DNA from: Anomaloglossus baeobatrachus
Taxonomy: Eukaryota; Chordata; Amphibia; Anura; Aromobatidae
Direction: 5' to 3'
Length of the DNA: 64,000 nt
Assembly (NCBI RefSeq): GCF_048569485.1
Contig: NC_134364.1
Location: 129,371,089-129,435,088 of the forward strand
Below are positions 11,177-20,984 of this stretch, piece by piece (the stretch's first letter is position 1; each line of letters starts with the position of its first letter). The position numbers and the translations under genes are program-made. A model generated the notes under the pieces. The model saw nothing but the letters and a program-made list of their open reading frames with translations, ran no database searches and was not told the origin of the DNA.

Positions 11177-12278
11177 CGGAGGACAAACGGTCCGGAGGAG
11201 GGCGCCGACTGTGCGCGGGGGAGGACAAACGGTCCGGAAGAGGGCGCCGACTGTGCGCGGGGGAGGACAAACGGTCCGGAAGAGGGCGCCGACTGTGCGC
11301 GGGGGAGGACAAACGGTCCGGAAGAGGGCGCCGACTGTGCGCGGGGGAGGACAAACGGTCCGGAAGAGGGCGCCGACTGTGCGCGGGGGAGGACAAACGG
11401 TCCAGAAGAGGGCGCCGACTGTGCGCGGGGGAGGACAAACGGTCCGGAAGAGGGCGCCGACTGTGCGCGGGGGAGGATAACCGGTCCGGGGGAGGGCGCC
11501 AACTGTGCGCGGGGGAGGATAACCGGTCCGGGGGAGGGCGCCAACTGTGCGTGGGGGAGGATAAACGGTCCGGGGGAGGGCGCCAACTGTGCGTGGGGGA
11601 GGATAAACGGTCCGGAGGAGGGCGCCGACTGTGCGTGGGGGAGGATAAACGGTCCGGAGGAGGGCGCCGACTGTGCGTGGGGGAGGATAAATGGTCCAGA
11701 AGAGGGCGCCGACTGTGCGCGGAGGAGGACAAACGGTCCGGAAGAGGGCGCCGACTGTGCGCGGGGGAGGACAAACGGTCCGGAAGAGGGCGCCGACTGT
11801 GCACGGGGGAGGACAAACGGTCCAGAAGAGGGCGCCGACTGTGCGCGGGGGAGGATAACCGGTCCGGGGGAGGGCGCCAACTGTGCGTGGGGGAGGATAA
11901 CCGGTCCGGGGGAGGGCGCCAACTGTGCGCGGGGGAGGATAACCGGTCCGGGGGAGGGCGCCAACTGTGCGTGGGGGAGGATAAACGGTCCGGAGGAGGG
12001 CGCCGACTGTGCGTGGGGGAGGATAAACGGTCCGGAGGAGGGCGCCGACTGTGCGTGGGGGAGGATAAACGGTCCGGAGGAGGGCGCCGACTGTGCGTGG
12101 GGGAGGATAAACGGTCCGGAGGAGGGCGCCGACTGTGCGTGGGGGAGGATAAACGGCCCGGAAGAGGGCGCCGACTGTGCACGGGGATGGGGGGGACGAC
12201 AAACGGTCCAGAAGAGGGTGCTGTGTGGGGGGGACGACAAACGGCCCGGAAGAGGGCGCCGACTGTGCGTGTTTGTGT
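11177..12278. repeat. 42-bp minisatellite between head-to-head genes
   Basis: About 26 units of 42 bp (GGACAAACGGTCCGGAAGAG, then GGCGCCGACTGTGCG) fill the gap between SLC39A1 and TDRKH; the last two, after 12180, are irregular. Because 42 is divisible by 3 and the unit lacks stops, both strands show 350-400-codon open frames, which I regard as artefacts. Unit variants occur in a repeating order (see findings), showing higher-order expansion. Confidence 0.93.
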
Positions 12279-12424
12279 ACAAAGGCTCCGGCCTCTGGGG
12301 TGTGGGACAGAGTACTAAGGAGCGTAGCGAGTTGTGGGACATGCCGAGTATTAGCGATTTCTCACCCTAACGTTCGGGCGCCTGTTCCGTTCCGTTTTAC
12401 TAGCACACCGTACTGCGCATGCTC

Positions 12425-12706
12425 TAACGCCATCTTGCTGCACCCGGAAATGACCGTCATCTCATCACAGCTGGCCCCAGGAGCGCAAATCAATGGCTCG
12501 GGGCGTCCCCAACGCTAGAGGGGAGTAGATAAATAACGGAGTAGCTGCCGCCCCCTCCCCCTCCCCGAGCTGCAGGTACCGGGAGGTGAGCAGTCTGCAC
12601 TGGGCGGGCGCTGTGGCCGGCTGTAAGTGTCTCCGGTTTCTTGCAGCTTTTGAGGAGGGTCACGTATTATTATTATTTTTTGTTTTTACTGTGCGGCAGG
12701 TGGATA
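12425..12706 (+). promoter_or_regulatory. Likely TDRKH promoter and 5' non-coding exon region
   Basis: A G+C-rich stretch directly upstream of the TDRKH start. It contains CGCCATCTTG at 12429 (YY1-like), ACCCGGAAATG at 12442 (ETS-like) and a close TGACCGTCAT, all typical of TATA-less housekeeping promoters. GAG/GTGAGC at 12585/12586 could be the donor of an untranslated first exon. A good acceptor, TGCGGCAG, ends at 12700, seven bases before the ATG. Motif calls are by eye, and the exact transcription start is unknown. Confidence 0.45.
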
Positions 12707-15700
12707 ATGGAGCGATGGAGCGGCCTCAGCACCAGGCAGAAGGTGGCCGTGACCATGGGAGTGTCAGCTGGAGCGGTACTAATGTATGCGTGCTACACCC
12801 GATACCGGACAGGTGAGGAGCGCCGAGACCTCCGCACTCACTGCCCCCGTTCGCTCGCCCTCGGTCCCTCGCTGTCCGTCCGCTCGCCCGCCCTCTGTCC
12901 ACTCGCTCGCTCTCTGTCCGCTCGCCGTCCATCCGCTCGCCCTCGGTCCCTCGCTGTCCGTCCGGTTGCCTGCCGTCTGTCCACTCGCTCGCCCTTGGTC
13001 CCTCGCCATCCGCTCGCTCTCTGTCCGCTTGCCGTCCGTTCGCCCACCTTCGGTCCGCTCGCCGTCCGTCTGCCCGCCCTCGGTCCCTCGCCGTCCGTCT
13101 GCCCGCCCTCGGTCCCTCGCCGTCCGTCTGCCCGCCCTCGGTCCCTCGCCGTCCGTCTGCCCGCCCTCGGTCCCTCGCCGTCCGTCTGCCCGCCCTCGGT
13201 CCCTCGCCGTCCGTCTGCCCGCCCTCGGTCCCTCGCCGTCCGTCAGCCCGCCCTCGGTCCCTCGCCGTCCGTCAGCCCGCCCTCGGTCCCTCGCCGTCCG
13301 TCAGCCCGCCCTCGGTCCCTCGCCGTCCGTCAGCCCGCCCTCGGTCCCTCGCCGTCCGTCAGCCCGCCCTCGGTCCCTCGCCGTCCGTCAGCTCGCCCTC
13401 GGTCCCTCGCCGTCCGTCAGCTCGCCCTCGGTCCCTCGCCGTCCGTCAGCTCGCCCTCGGTCCCTCGCCGTCCGTCAGCTCGCCCTCGGTCCCTCGCCGT
13501 CCGTCAGCTCGCCCTCGGTCCCTCGCCGTCCGTCAGCTCGCCCTCGGTCCCTCGCCGTCCGTCAGCTCGCCCTCGGTCCCTCGCCGTCCGTCAGCTCGCC
13601 CTCGGTCCCTCGCCGTCCGTCAGCTCGCCCTCGGTCCCTCGCCGTCCGTCAGCTCGCCCTCGGTCCCTCGCCGTCCGTCAGCTCGCCCTCGGTCCGTTCC
13701 TCTCCCCGGCTCTACCTTTCCCCCCAATCATCGCCCTCCACTCATCTGTGTGGTGTCTCCAGCCCCAGAACACAGACCAGATGAGCTGCAGGTGACCATC
13801 CCCCAATACTCCGCAGGGGTTATCATTGGGCAGGCGTCGCCAGACACCAGAGGAGACCGCAAGCTGACTGTTAAAGGCAGCCCTGCACAGGTGTGCCAGG
13901 CTGAGCAGCGGCAACACGAGATCCTACAGAATGGAGCTTCCCTGAGGGTGGATCTGCACTTTCCGACCACCTCTATGGGCCGCATCATAGGTAAGGAGAG
14001 GAGCTGGTAGTGGCGGCCATATGTAACACTGATGGCTCTGGGAGCTGTTGTAGAAGCGACTCTCGTACTGGCCATGCAGCTCCATACAGTCTTGTCTTCT
14101 CGGTCTGCAGGACAAGGTGGTGAGCGGATCCGGGAAATAACCAGAAGTTCTGGTGCCAAAATCGTCTGTGAGCGGCGGACAGAGAACAACCAGGCTGCAC
14201 CGACCCGACGAGTCACAGTCACCGGGACCAAGGAGCAAGTGGAGGCCGCCAAGGTGGGGCGCTGGGAGGATGAGGGAAGTAGTTAACCTGTGTCATCCCT
14301 CATAACCCTCTACTGCTCTTCCTGTCAGACCCTCCTCCAGAATGCATCAGAGGAGGAAGCCACTGTGCAGCGCAGAGCCGCAGAGTCCTCCACCTTCCGC
14401 TCACGCCGGAAAGAGATCATTGCTGTGAAGAAGACAGACAGACAGCGCCCCCAAGAGGAGGAAAAGCAGCCACCTCCCATGGAAGCTCCCCAAACCATGT
14501 ACTCTGCAGAGGACGACCCATCGGCCCAAGAAAGTATGGCCAACTGCACCTACTCCATCTGCAAGTTTGAGGGTATCAGCACCTCCATTTGGTTGTGTGG
14601 GGGGCCGGGTTTATCCACAAATTCTCCTTATATGGACATTGTGCATGATGTCATGTGAACCCCAGAGGCAATCAGGAAGTCAGATGGTAATCACTCTTCA
14701 TATCTTCCCCTCCTCCTTTAAGTACCGAGCCCGGACTTCAGCTTCCGAGCAGATGAGTACGTGGACGTCTACGTGTCGGCCGCGGAGAATCCCGAACACT
14801 TCTGGGTCCAGTTTCTGGGATCCCGTTCCTCACAGCTAGACAAATTGACCTTAGAGATGAGTGACCACTACCGGGGGCGGAAGAGGGTGTGTCCTGATTA
14901 CTGTAGCCACTCCCCCTTAGTTTTCTGTATTGATGAATTACCCCTCTCATTATGATGTCACCACCTTAATGAATTGCTCCTCCCCTTGTGATGTTACTGC
15001 TTTGTCAGGGGGCAGTGCCGGAGATCCAGGTGGGTGACATTGTGGCCGCACCCTTCCATGTTGATGAGTTCTGGTACCGGGCAAAAGTTCTGGGTTTCCT
15101 GAAAAATGGAACCGTGGATTTGTACTACGTGGACTATGGCGACAACTGGGCCACGGCGAGAGAGGAGCTGCACCCGCTTCGGTGAGTAGCAGCACCCCAA
15201 CCTCCTGTTGTAATGACCAATGTCTGGCCCCCATCCTGTGTAACCGTGAACTTGTCCTCTTCCAGGAGTGACTTTCTGAGTCTCACCTTCCAGGCTGTTG
15301 AATGCCGCCTCTCTGGTGTTGCTCCCAGTGGTGAGTTGTGTCTTGTAGACAATAGCTTAGAGGGTGATTCCTCCGGCTGACCAACATGGCCGCCATTATA
15401 TCCATACAGGCAAATGTGCCGAACAGTGCCTAAGCAAAATATCTGCAGGAACCAGAGAGCTAGTGACAACTTCTAGGAGCTGCGGCCATCTTGGTTGTCA
15501 GTCTAGTACATGCCAGTCTTCGGGGGTCTCTTTCTTCATTGTGATCTCCTCTCCCGGCAGGGGGGGCGTGGTCGGATCAGGCACTGGACGCTTTTGATGC
15601 TTTGTCGCACTGCGCTGAATGGAAGCCCCTGCTTGCCAAAATCTCCAGCTTCCCGTCTCCTGGCGTGTCTCGCTGCTTCCAGATCCAACTGTATGACCCC

Positions 15701-18700
15701 TGCAGTGACCCCGTGAGTCCAGACATGGCCTCCATGCACAGCCAAAACTGTGTGCACAATCCTGGAAGAAGAAATCTCACATTGCAGTTTTGGCTGTGAG
15801 TGGGGGATAATGTGATGTAACAAGACAGGTGTGACTGCAGCTTTGGCTGTGAGTGGAGGATAGATGGAATATAATGTCCATGGATTTGTAGCTTTCCCTG
15901 TATTTTGGTTGTGACCCTTGTCCTTGTTCCTCTTCATGCAGATGGTTAATGTCGGTCTGGAGCTGATCCGCCAGGGGCATGCCATCGAGTGCCAGGTGAG
16001 CTCAACGAAGGGCGATGAAGAGCAATCTCTGGTAGTTGGCGTCCTCACCACTGGTGACAGCAGGTCTAGGTTCTCTGTTCACTGTGTGTTGCTGCCCTCT
16101 ACAGGAAGAAGTCAGCAATCTGCCTGTGGGGTCCGACCTTGACAATTTCTCCAGCCGGACGGAGGAGGGGCGCCTGGCTTCTGGTAAGTGTTGTAGGATG
16201 TGTGCCAGCCGAGGTTCGGTTTATTGGGGGTTCCATATTTAGGTTGGTGTCACTTCCTTTTCATGGTGGGGCGCCCCCTCCTACTTGAGATGCCGATCTC
16301 TTGGCAATAGATCAGTGGCTGCTGTGTGGTAGACGTTGCCACTGTCTTGGTTAACACTTTGATACCTGCATCCCAGATGGATCTATTGAGATGATCCGAG
16401 AGGATGTGATTCCCAGCCCTGAGTGCCAGCAGAGTGGCATCTCCACCCCCACATCCTGCCCAGAATCGGTGGAAGAAGAGGACAACCTGGAGCAGAGCAT
16501 CTCAAAACTGCATCTAAGTGAGAGCGACCATCCTGTGACCTCCAGTCCATGCACCGCTGCCTCCTCTGAGAACATGAGCGCCTGCAGCGCCTCGCCAGAG
16601 GCCTCGGGGGAGGCGTCTGGCTCTTCCTCCACCTGCACCGCCTCCGAGGGGCTGAGTTTTGTGTCCTCCCCGGAGGACAGCAGCATCAACTCCTCGGAGG
16701 ACACCAGCATCAACTCCCCGCGCGGTTGTTTCTATTACCTGACCGATGAGTCGTTCACCAACTCCTCCAGAGAAGTCATCATAATCAGCTCCAGCAGCGA
16801 GGAAGACCTGGTCCACACGGGCGAGAAAAAGACTGCGAGGGATTCTGGTAAAGTCCACTGAGAGCTGGTGATGGGAGCACGAAGACAAACACTTCACTAA
16901 AGGCATCGGGGCCCATAATTAGACCAGTGGTGTGCGCGGCTGTGTCAGTGTATGGGGCCATTCACACTTTAGGTTTACCTCTTTGCTGTTTTGGGCTCAT
17001 TGCTTGTTGCACACACTCTCTTTTGCACTCTGAGCCTCACTTGTCCTCACTCTAGGACCCACTCAATATTTCCTTCCCTCCATTTTTTCTTTATTTTATC
17101 GTTTTCCCCGCTCACACTTGCTTCATTCTCTGGCACTCTGGGCCCTACTTACCCACTGCCTTGCAATATAGACCTGCTCACTCACTTTTAGAAATGCCAG
17201 GCCCACTCACTCCCAACAGCCTTCTTTTGATGCTTTGCGTCTTGCTTCCGCCCTCTTGTATTCTGGGCCCCGCTCACTTCCTTCATGTCTTCTTATGCTT
17301 TGGCTCCCGCCAGGCTGCGCTTGCCCACTCTTCAGACACTTAGGCTCCCTCTTACAAGCTTCCTCTTGCGCTCTAGGTACTGATTGCTCTCCAACCTTCT
17401 TCTGACACTTTGGCTCCCTCTTGGGCTAGGTTCACATTTCCGTTGTTTTGTATCAGTCACATGCGTTGCTTGACGCTTGTGACTGATGTGTTGTACAAAA
17501 GGTGACAAGAATTGGAATTCATGGTCACGAGACAGCGGATTTCATTGTAAAACGAGTGATCGTTCACAATAGCCGGCCGCCGGAAAATCATCTGATTGCT
17601 CTCAAAAGCCGGCGGCCAGCTATTGTGAACTGATCGCTGATTGTTCTCTCTCACGTTGTACAACGGAATCCGCTTTCTAATTCCAATTCTTGTCATCTGT
17701 TGTACAACGCATCAGTCCCAAGCGTCAAGCAACGCATGTAACTGAAGCAAAACAATGGAAATGTGAACCTAGCCTTACTTGCTCCTTCTTGTATTCCAGG
17801 CTCAGCTCCCTCCAGCTCTCTTCTGACACTTGGGCTCCCTCTTACTTGCTCCCTATTGCTTCTCGTGCCCTGCTTGCTCACTCTGTCCTTCTGACACTTT
17901 GGCTCTTACTCGCTCACTTTTGTACTCCAGGCTTGGCTCACACACTTCTTCTCTATTCTAACATTTAGGCTCCCTCTTACTCTGAGTTCCGCTCGCTCCG
18001 TCCATCTGTATGCTGACACTCAACTTCCTCATACTCTTGTACTGAAGGCCCAGCTTGCTCCATCTCTCTTTTGACACTAAAGGGGGCTTTACACGCTGCA
18101 ACATCGCTAATGCGGAGTCGTTGGGGTCACGGAATTTGTGACGCACATCCGGCCACATTAGCGATGTTGCTGCGTGTGACACCGATAATCGATTTTGCAT
18201 CGTTGCAAAAACATGCAAAATCGCTCATCGGTGACATGGGGGGCCATTCTCGATTATCGTTACTGCAGCAGTAACAGTGTAGTTCGTCGCTCCTGCGGCA
18301 GCACACATCGCTATGTGTGACGCCGCAGGAACGAGGAACCTCTCCTTACCTGCCTCCCGGCCACTATGAGGAAGGAAGGAGGTGGGCGGGATGTTCCGGC
18401 CACTCATCTCCGCCCCTCCGCTTCTATTGGGCGGCCGCTCCTTAGAAAGGAGGCGGTTCGCCGGTCACAGCGACGTCGCCAGTCAGGTAAGTATGTGTGA
18501 CGGGTCTGCGCAATGTTGTGCGGCACGGGCAGCGATTTGCCCGTGTCGCGCAACAGATGGGGGCGGGTACCCACACTAGCGATATTGGGACCGATATTGC
18601 AGTGTGTAAAGTAGCCTTTAGGTTCCCTCCATCTCTTTGCTGACACTTAAGGGTGCTTTACACGCTGCGACATCGCTAGTGATTGCACCCGCCCCCGTCA

Positions 18701-19435
18701 TTCGTGCGACATTTGGTGATCGCTGCCGTAGCGAACATTATCGCTACGGCAGCGTCACACGCACATACCTTTTCAGCGACGTCGCTGTGACCGCCGAACA
18801 ATCCCTCCTTCAAGGGGGAGGTGCGTTCGGCGTCATAGCGACGTCACTGCGGCGTCACTAAGCGGCCACCCAATAGCAGAGGAGGGGCGGACATGAACAT
18901 CCCGCCCACCTCCTTCCTTCCTCATTGCCGGTGGACGCAGGTAAGGAGATGTTCGTCGTTCCTGTGGTGTCACACAGCGATGTGCGGTGCTGCAGGAACG
19001 ACGAACAACATCGTACCTGCAGCAGCAACGATATGAAAAGGAGCGACGTGTCAATGATCACGATTTTTGACGCTTTTGTGCTCATTGATCGTCGCTCCTT
19101 GGTGTCGCACGCTGCGATGTCGCTAACGGCGCCGGATGTGCGTCACTAACAACGTGACCCTGACGATATATCGTTAGCGATGTCGCAGCGTGTAAAGCAC
19201 CCTTTAGGCTCCCTCTTACTCTCTGAGCTCAGCTTGATCCCTCCATCTCTATGCTGACACTTCTGCTCCCTCTTACTCTTGTACTCCAGGCCCAGCTTGC
19301 TCCATCTCTCTTCTGACATTTTGGTTGCCTCTTACTTGCTCTCTGGCTCCTGCCCTGTCTTTCTGATTGACTCTTGCTCTCTCCGCAGGCGCGCTCCTGA
19401 GCTCCAGCAGTGATGTCATAGTGATTGAGGATTAG
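12707..19435 (+). CDS. tdrkh: Tudor and KH domain-containing protein (TDRKH/TDRD2)
   Basis: TDRKH is a mitochondrial-surface scaffold that binds methylated PIWI proteins and supports piRNA 3' trimming. Twelve coding exons: 12707-12812, 13763-13990, 14111-14253, 14329-14533, 14723-14886, 15009-15181, 15266-15330, 15561-15712, 15942-15995, 16105-16183, 16377-16847, 19389-19435. Phases agree throughout, giving 628 residues (human about 561). Seen: N-terminal membrane anchor near residues 13-29; a KH1 domain apparently lacking its GXXG loop region (IIGQ runs straight into ASPDTRGDRK); intact KH2 with GRIIGQGGERIREI; extended Tudor domain around 230-420, including FSFRADEYVDVYVSA, VGDIVAAPF, FWYRAKVLG and LYYVDYGDN; a long Ser/acidic C-tail ending DVIVIED. 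Exon 12 would stop four codons past its donor if retained. The 3' end converges on OAZ3. Confidence 0.95.
13040..13700. repeat. 29-bp minisatellite in TDRKH intron 1
   Basis: CTCGGTCCCTCGCCGTCCGT recurs every 29 bases for about 23 units, preceded from 12850 by looser related sequence. The third position block switches from CTGCCCG to CAGCCCG to CAGCTCG along the array, a clear left-to-right spread of variants. The unit is stop-free in all frames, producing spurious plus-strand frames of over 330 codons that overlap the true first coding exon. Confidence 0.92.
17424..17774. mobile_element. MITE in TDRKH intron 12 (family A)
   Basis: A 351-bp palindromic element with ends GGCTAGGTTCACATTTCCGT and its imperfect inverse ATGGAAATGTGAACCTAGCC. 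Inner inverted words include GTACAA and GCCGGCGGCC-like segments. It is flanked by TTG on the left and TTA on the right, consistent with a mutated TTA duplication. Non-coding, PIF/Harbinger-like. Confidence 0.8.
18081..18617. mobile_element. MITE in TDRKH intron 12 (family B, copy 1)
   Basis: A 537-bp element with left end AGGGGGCTTTACACGCTGCA and right end inverse AGGCTACTTTACACACTGCA, flanked by TAA and TTA (probably a diverged 3-bp duplication). Shares termini and interior words such as GCTGCAACATCGCTA with the neighbour at 18650-19203. Confidence 0.8.
18650..19203. mobile_element. MITE in TDRKH intron 12 (family B, copy 2)
   Basis: A 554-bp element with nearly perfect inverted ends AGGGTGCTTTACACGCTGCG and a clean TTA target duplication (647-649 and 204-206 of the respective kilobases). 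Arms pair for about 30 bases. Related to the element at 18081-18617 but not a local duplication of it, as interiors differ. Confidence 0.87.
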
Positions 19436-19527
19436 TCCCGTGCCGCCCCTCCCCCGGCTGCTGTTTGCATCATTGCACGTTCCAGTTCTTTGTTTACAAG
19501 TTGTGTATATATATATTTTCTATGAAT

Positions 19528-19533
19528 AATAAA
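19528..19533 (+). promoter_or_regulatory. TDRKH poly(A) signal
   Basis: AATAAA 93 bases after the TDRKH stop. The expected cleavage point, about 19545-19560, falls next to the end of the convergent OAZ3 gene. Confidence 0.8.
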
Positions 19534-19572
19534 GGTTGTGTTCATTTATCGCCTAGCTCCTACCCATTCGTA

Positions 19573-19578
19573 TTTATT
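19573..19578 (-). promoter_or_regulatory. OAZ3 poly(A) signal overlapping the stop codon
   Basis: On the minus strand the stop TAA (19576-19574) is embedded in AATAAA (19578-19573). Cleavage 10-30 bases downstream would fall near 19545-19560, giving OAZ3 almost no 3' UTR. Confidence 0.65.
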
Positions 19579-20377
19579 GAACTGTGTATTTCTGCTTCTC
19601 TTTATTGGGGGCATTTATCCCCTCTTGTGCGGCTGCCCCGTCCAGTGAGTAGACCAGGATGACATTGTCGGTGCAGGTCGGGAACCACTGGTGCTGAGCT
19701 GGTCGTACGATGTCAAAGCCGATAAAGCTGAAGGCTCTGAGCAGGCGTCCTGGAGACAAGAAAATGGCAGCAATGGTCACGTGCAGCAGCTGCCTCTGCG
19801 GGGTAGTCTTTAGCCAAGCCTTCTTACCTCTCGCCGCCAGTTCTTTGTTGACCCCCACGAGAACCCAAATCGCGTCCAACTTCATCTCCACAAACTCCAA
19901 TATGGCTGCCAGGCTGTAAGCGAGAAGAAAACCTTTTGAATTTAGGAAGCCAAGAAAAGGCTCTGTCTTCTGCAGTCACATCCAAAGCTTCTGTAATATT
20001 ACCCCTCGTGATCTCCTTGCTCCAGAAGATTGGGGGCCCCATCCAGAAAGACCTGTCGATTGGTTAATAGCCCAAACCAGACCAAAGCTTCCTGTCCTTG
20101 CTTGTACTGGAAAAGCAGGAGAGTAGGGCTCATGGCTGGAGCTGCGGAGTCAGCCAGAATGGACAACTTTCCTCTCTGGGGAAAATAAAAAAAATACCAA
20201 ACAAAATAACTTTCCCCACAATCCAGGAATACCTACCCATGTGGTTGACCTACCCGTACCTCATGCAGGGGTGTCAGATGTGACCGGCCGGACTCCACCC
20301 TCAGCCGCAGTCTCCTCAACTCAGGAATGCCAGGGGCAGCAGTGACAGCTAGACACCGAGGACTGGACAGCCGTCAT
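19574..20377 (-). CDS. oaz3: Ornithine decarboxylase antizyme 3, made by +1 ribosomal frameshifting
   Basis: Antizymes bind ornithine decarboxylase, target it to the proteasome and inhibit polyamine uptake; OAZ3 is the germ-cell form in mammals. Coding exons on minus: 20378-20260, 20175-20003, 19913-19828, 19749-19574. The short first frame starts at ATG 20377 and ends at TGA 20323-20321, directly after TCC, the antizyme shift site TCC-TGA. Skipping one base continues in the +1 frame without interruption through all remaining exons, whose phases agree, for about 183 residues. Matches to mammalian OAZ3 include KLSILADS, WFGLLTNRQVFLDG, LAAILEFVEMK, RLLRAFSFIGFDIVRP and DNVILVYSLD. An acceptor (TTGTAG) precedes the ATG by one base, so upstream exons exist. 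A candidate 5' exon ends at donor 20463/20462 and adds no in-frame ATG. A non-AUG upstream start is possible. Confidence 0.92.
20321..20326 (-). promoter_or_regulatory. Antizyme +1 frameshift site (TCC TGA)
   Basis: Minus-strand codons CAT TCC TGA, the usual vertebrate antizyme slippery stop. The +1 frame reads GAG TTG AGG from 20322 onward and stays open to the next donor at 20259. Polyamine-dependent shifting is known for the family; here only the site and the open +1 frame are seen. Confidence 0.88.
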
Positions 20378-20379
20378 TC

Positions 20380-20930
20380 TACAAGGGCCAAGAGGAAACC
20401 GCCCGTCAGTACTGAGCAATAGTCATCCATCATGGAGGGCATCTCATAGCGAAGCCTCTTACCTGTGAGGCTGAAGTGATGGAGGGAAGCCTACCCTTAT
20501 CTAGGAGGTTGACGGTTACCTCTATTGTTTAGGTAGCATAATACTGGTTCCTCTCTTCGGAGCAGATGGTCAGGGGCATGTGAGCATAATTTATATACAA
20601 CTCATAAGATGCCAGAGGTCACTGGTGACATCACAAGGACGTAGTGATGTCACAGCGATGACAGGGTTGAGTGGTGATGTCTCTGGTGGCCTCTCCTGGT
20701 ACTGCAGGTCAAAACTAAGGAATGGAGCTGACCTTCAGTATCTGGAGCGGCCACTACAGTGTGAGGGGCAGTGCTGTTCTCTCTACGCTGTGTGAACTGA
20801 GTGATCAGCGGACAGTTATTGGTAAGGGAAAAATGTTGGAGCTTTTATACATACCTTTTAAATGTTTTGTAATAAGTTTGTTATGCTCTGTAGATAAGAT
20901 AGGGGATAATATTTCATGAGGTCTAACCAC
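20380..20930 (-). other. OAZ3 5' region with candidate untranslated exon
   Basis: A good minus-strand donor CACAG/GTAAGA lies at 20463/20462. The sequence before it (about 20580-20464) holds a short ATG frame of 16 codons starting at about 20580 that ends before the donor, so it could act as an upstream ORF. No TATA box or CpG island is obvious. Exon limits are guesses. Confidence 0.4.
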
Positions 20931-20984
20931 TGCGCCACAACCACTGCGCCACAACCACTGCGCCACATAGAAAATAGCAAAACG

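Larger units (their letters stand above)
16848..19388 (+). other. TDRKH intron 12: degenerate tandem repeats plus three MITEs
   Basis: The intron is filled by loosely repeated blocks of roughly 60 bases built on TTCTGACACTTTGGCTCCCT and CTTGTACTCCAGGCCCAGCT, C/T-rich on the transcribed strand. Three MITEs (17424-17774, 18081-18617, 18650-19203) have inserted into these blocks. No other exon is visible. Confidence 0.7.

Noticed and set aside
11123-12342. 350-400-codon frames on both strands over the 42-bp array
   Set aside because: Same artefact: unit length is divisible by 3 and has no stops; both strands are open at once, which a real gene would not require.
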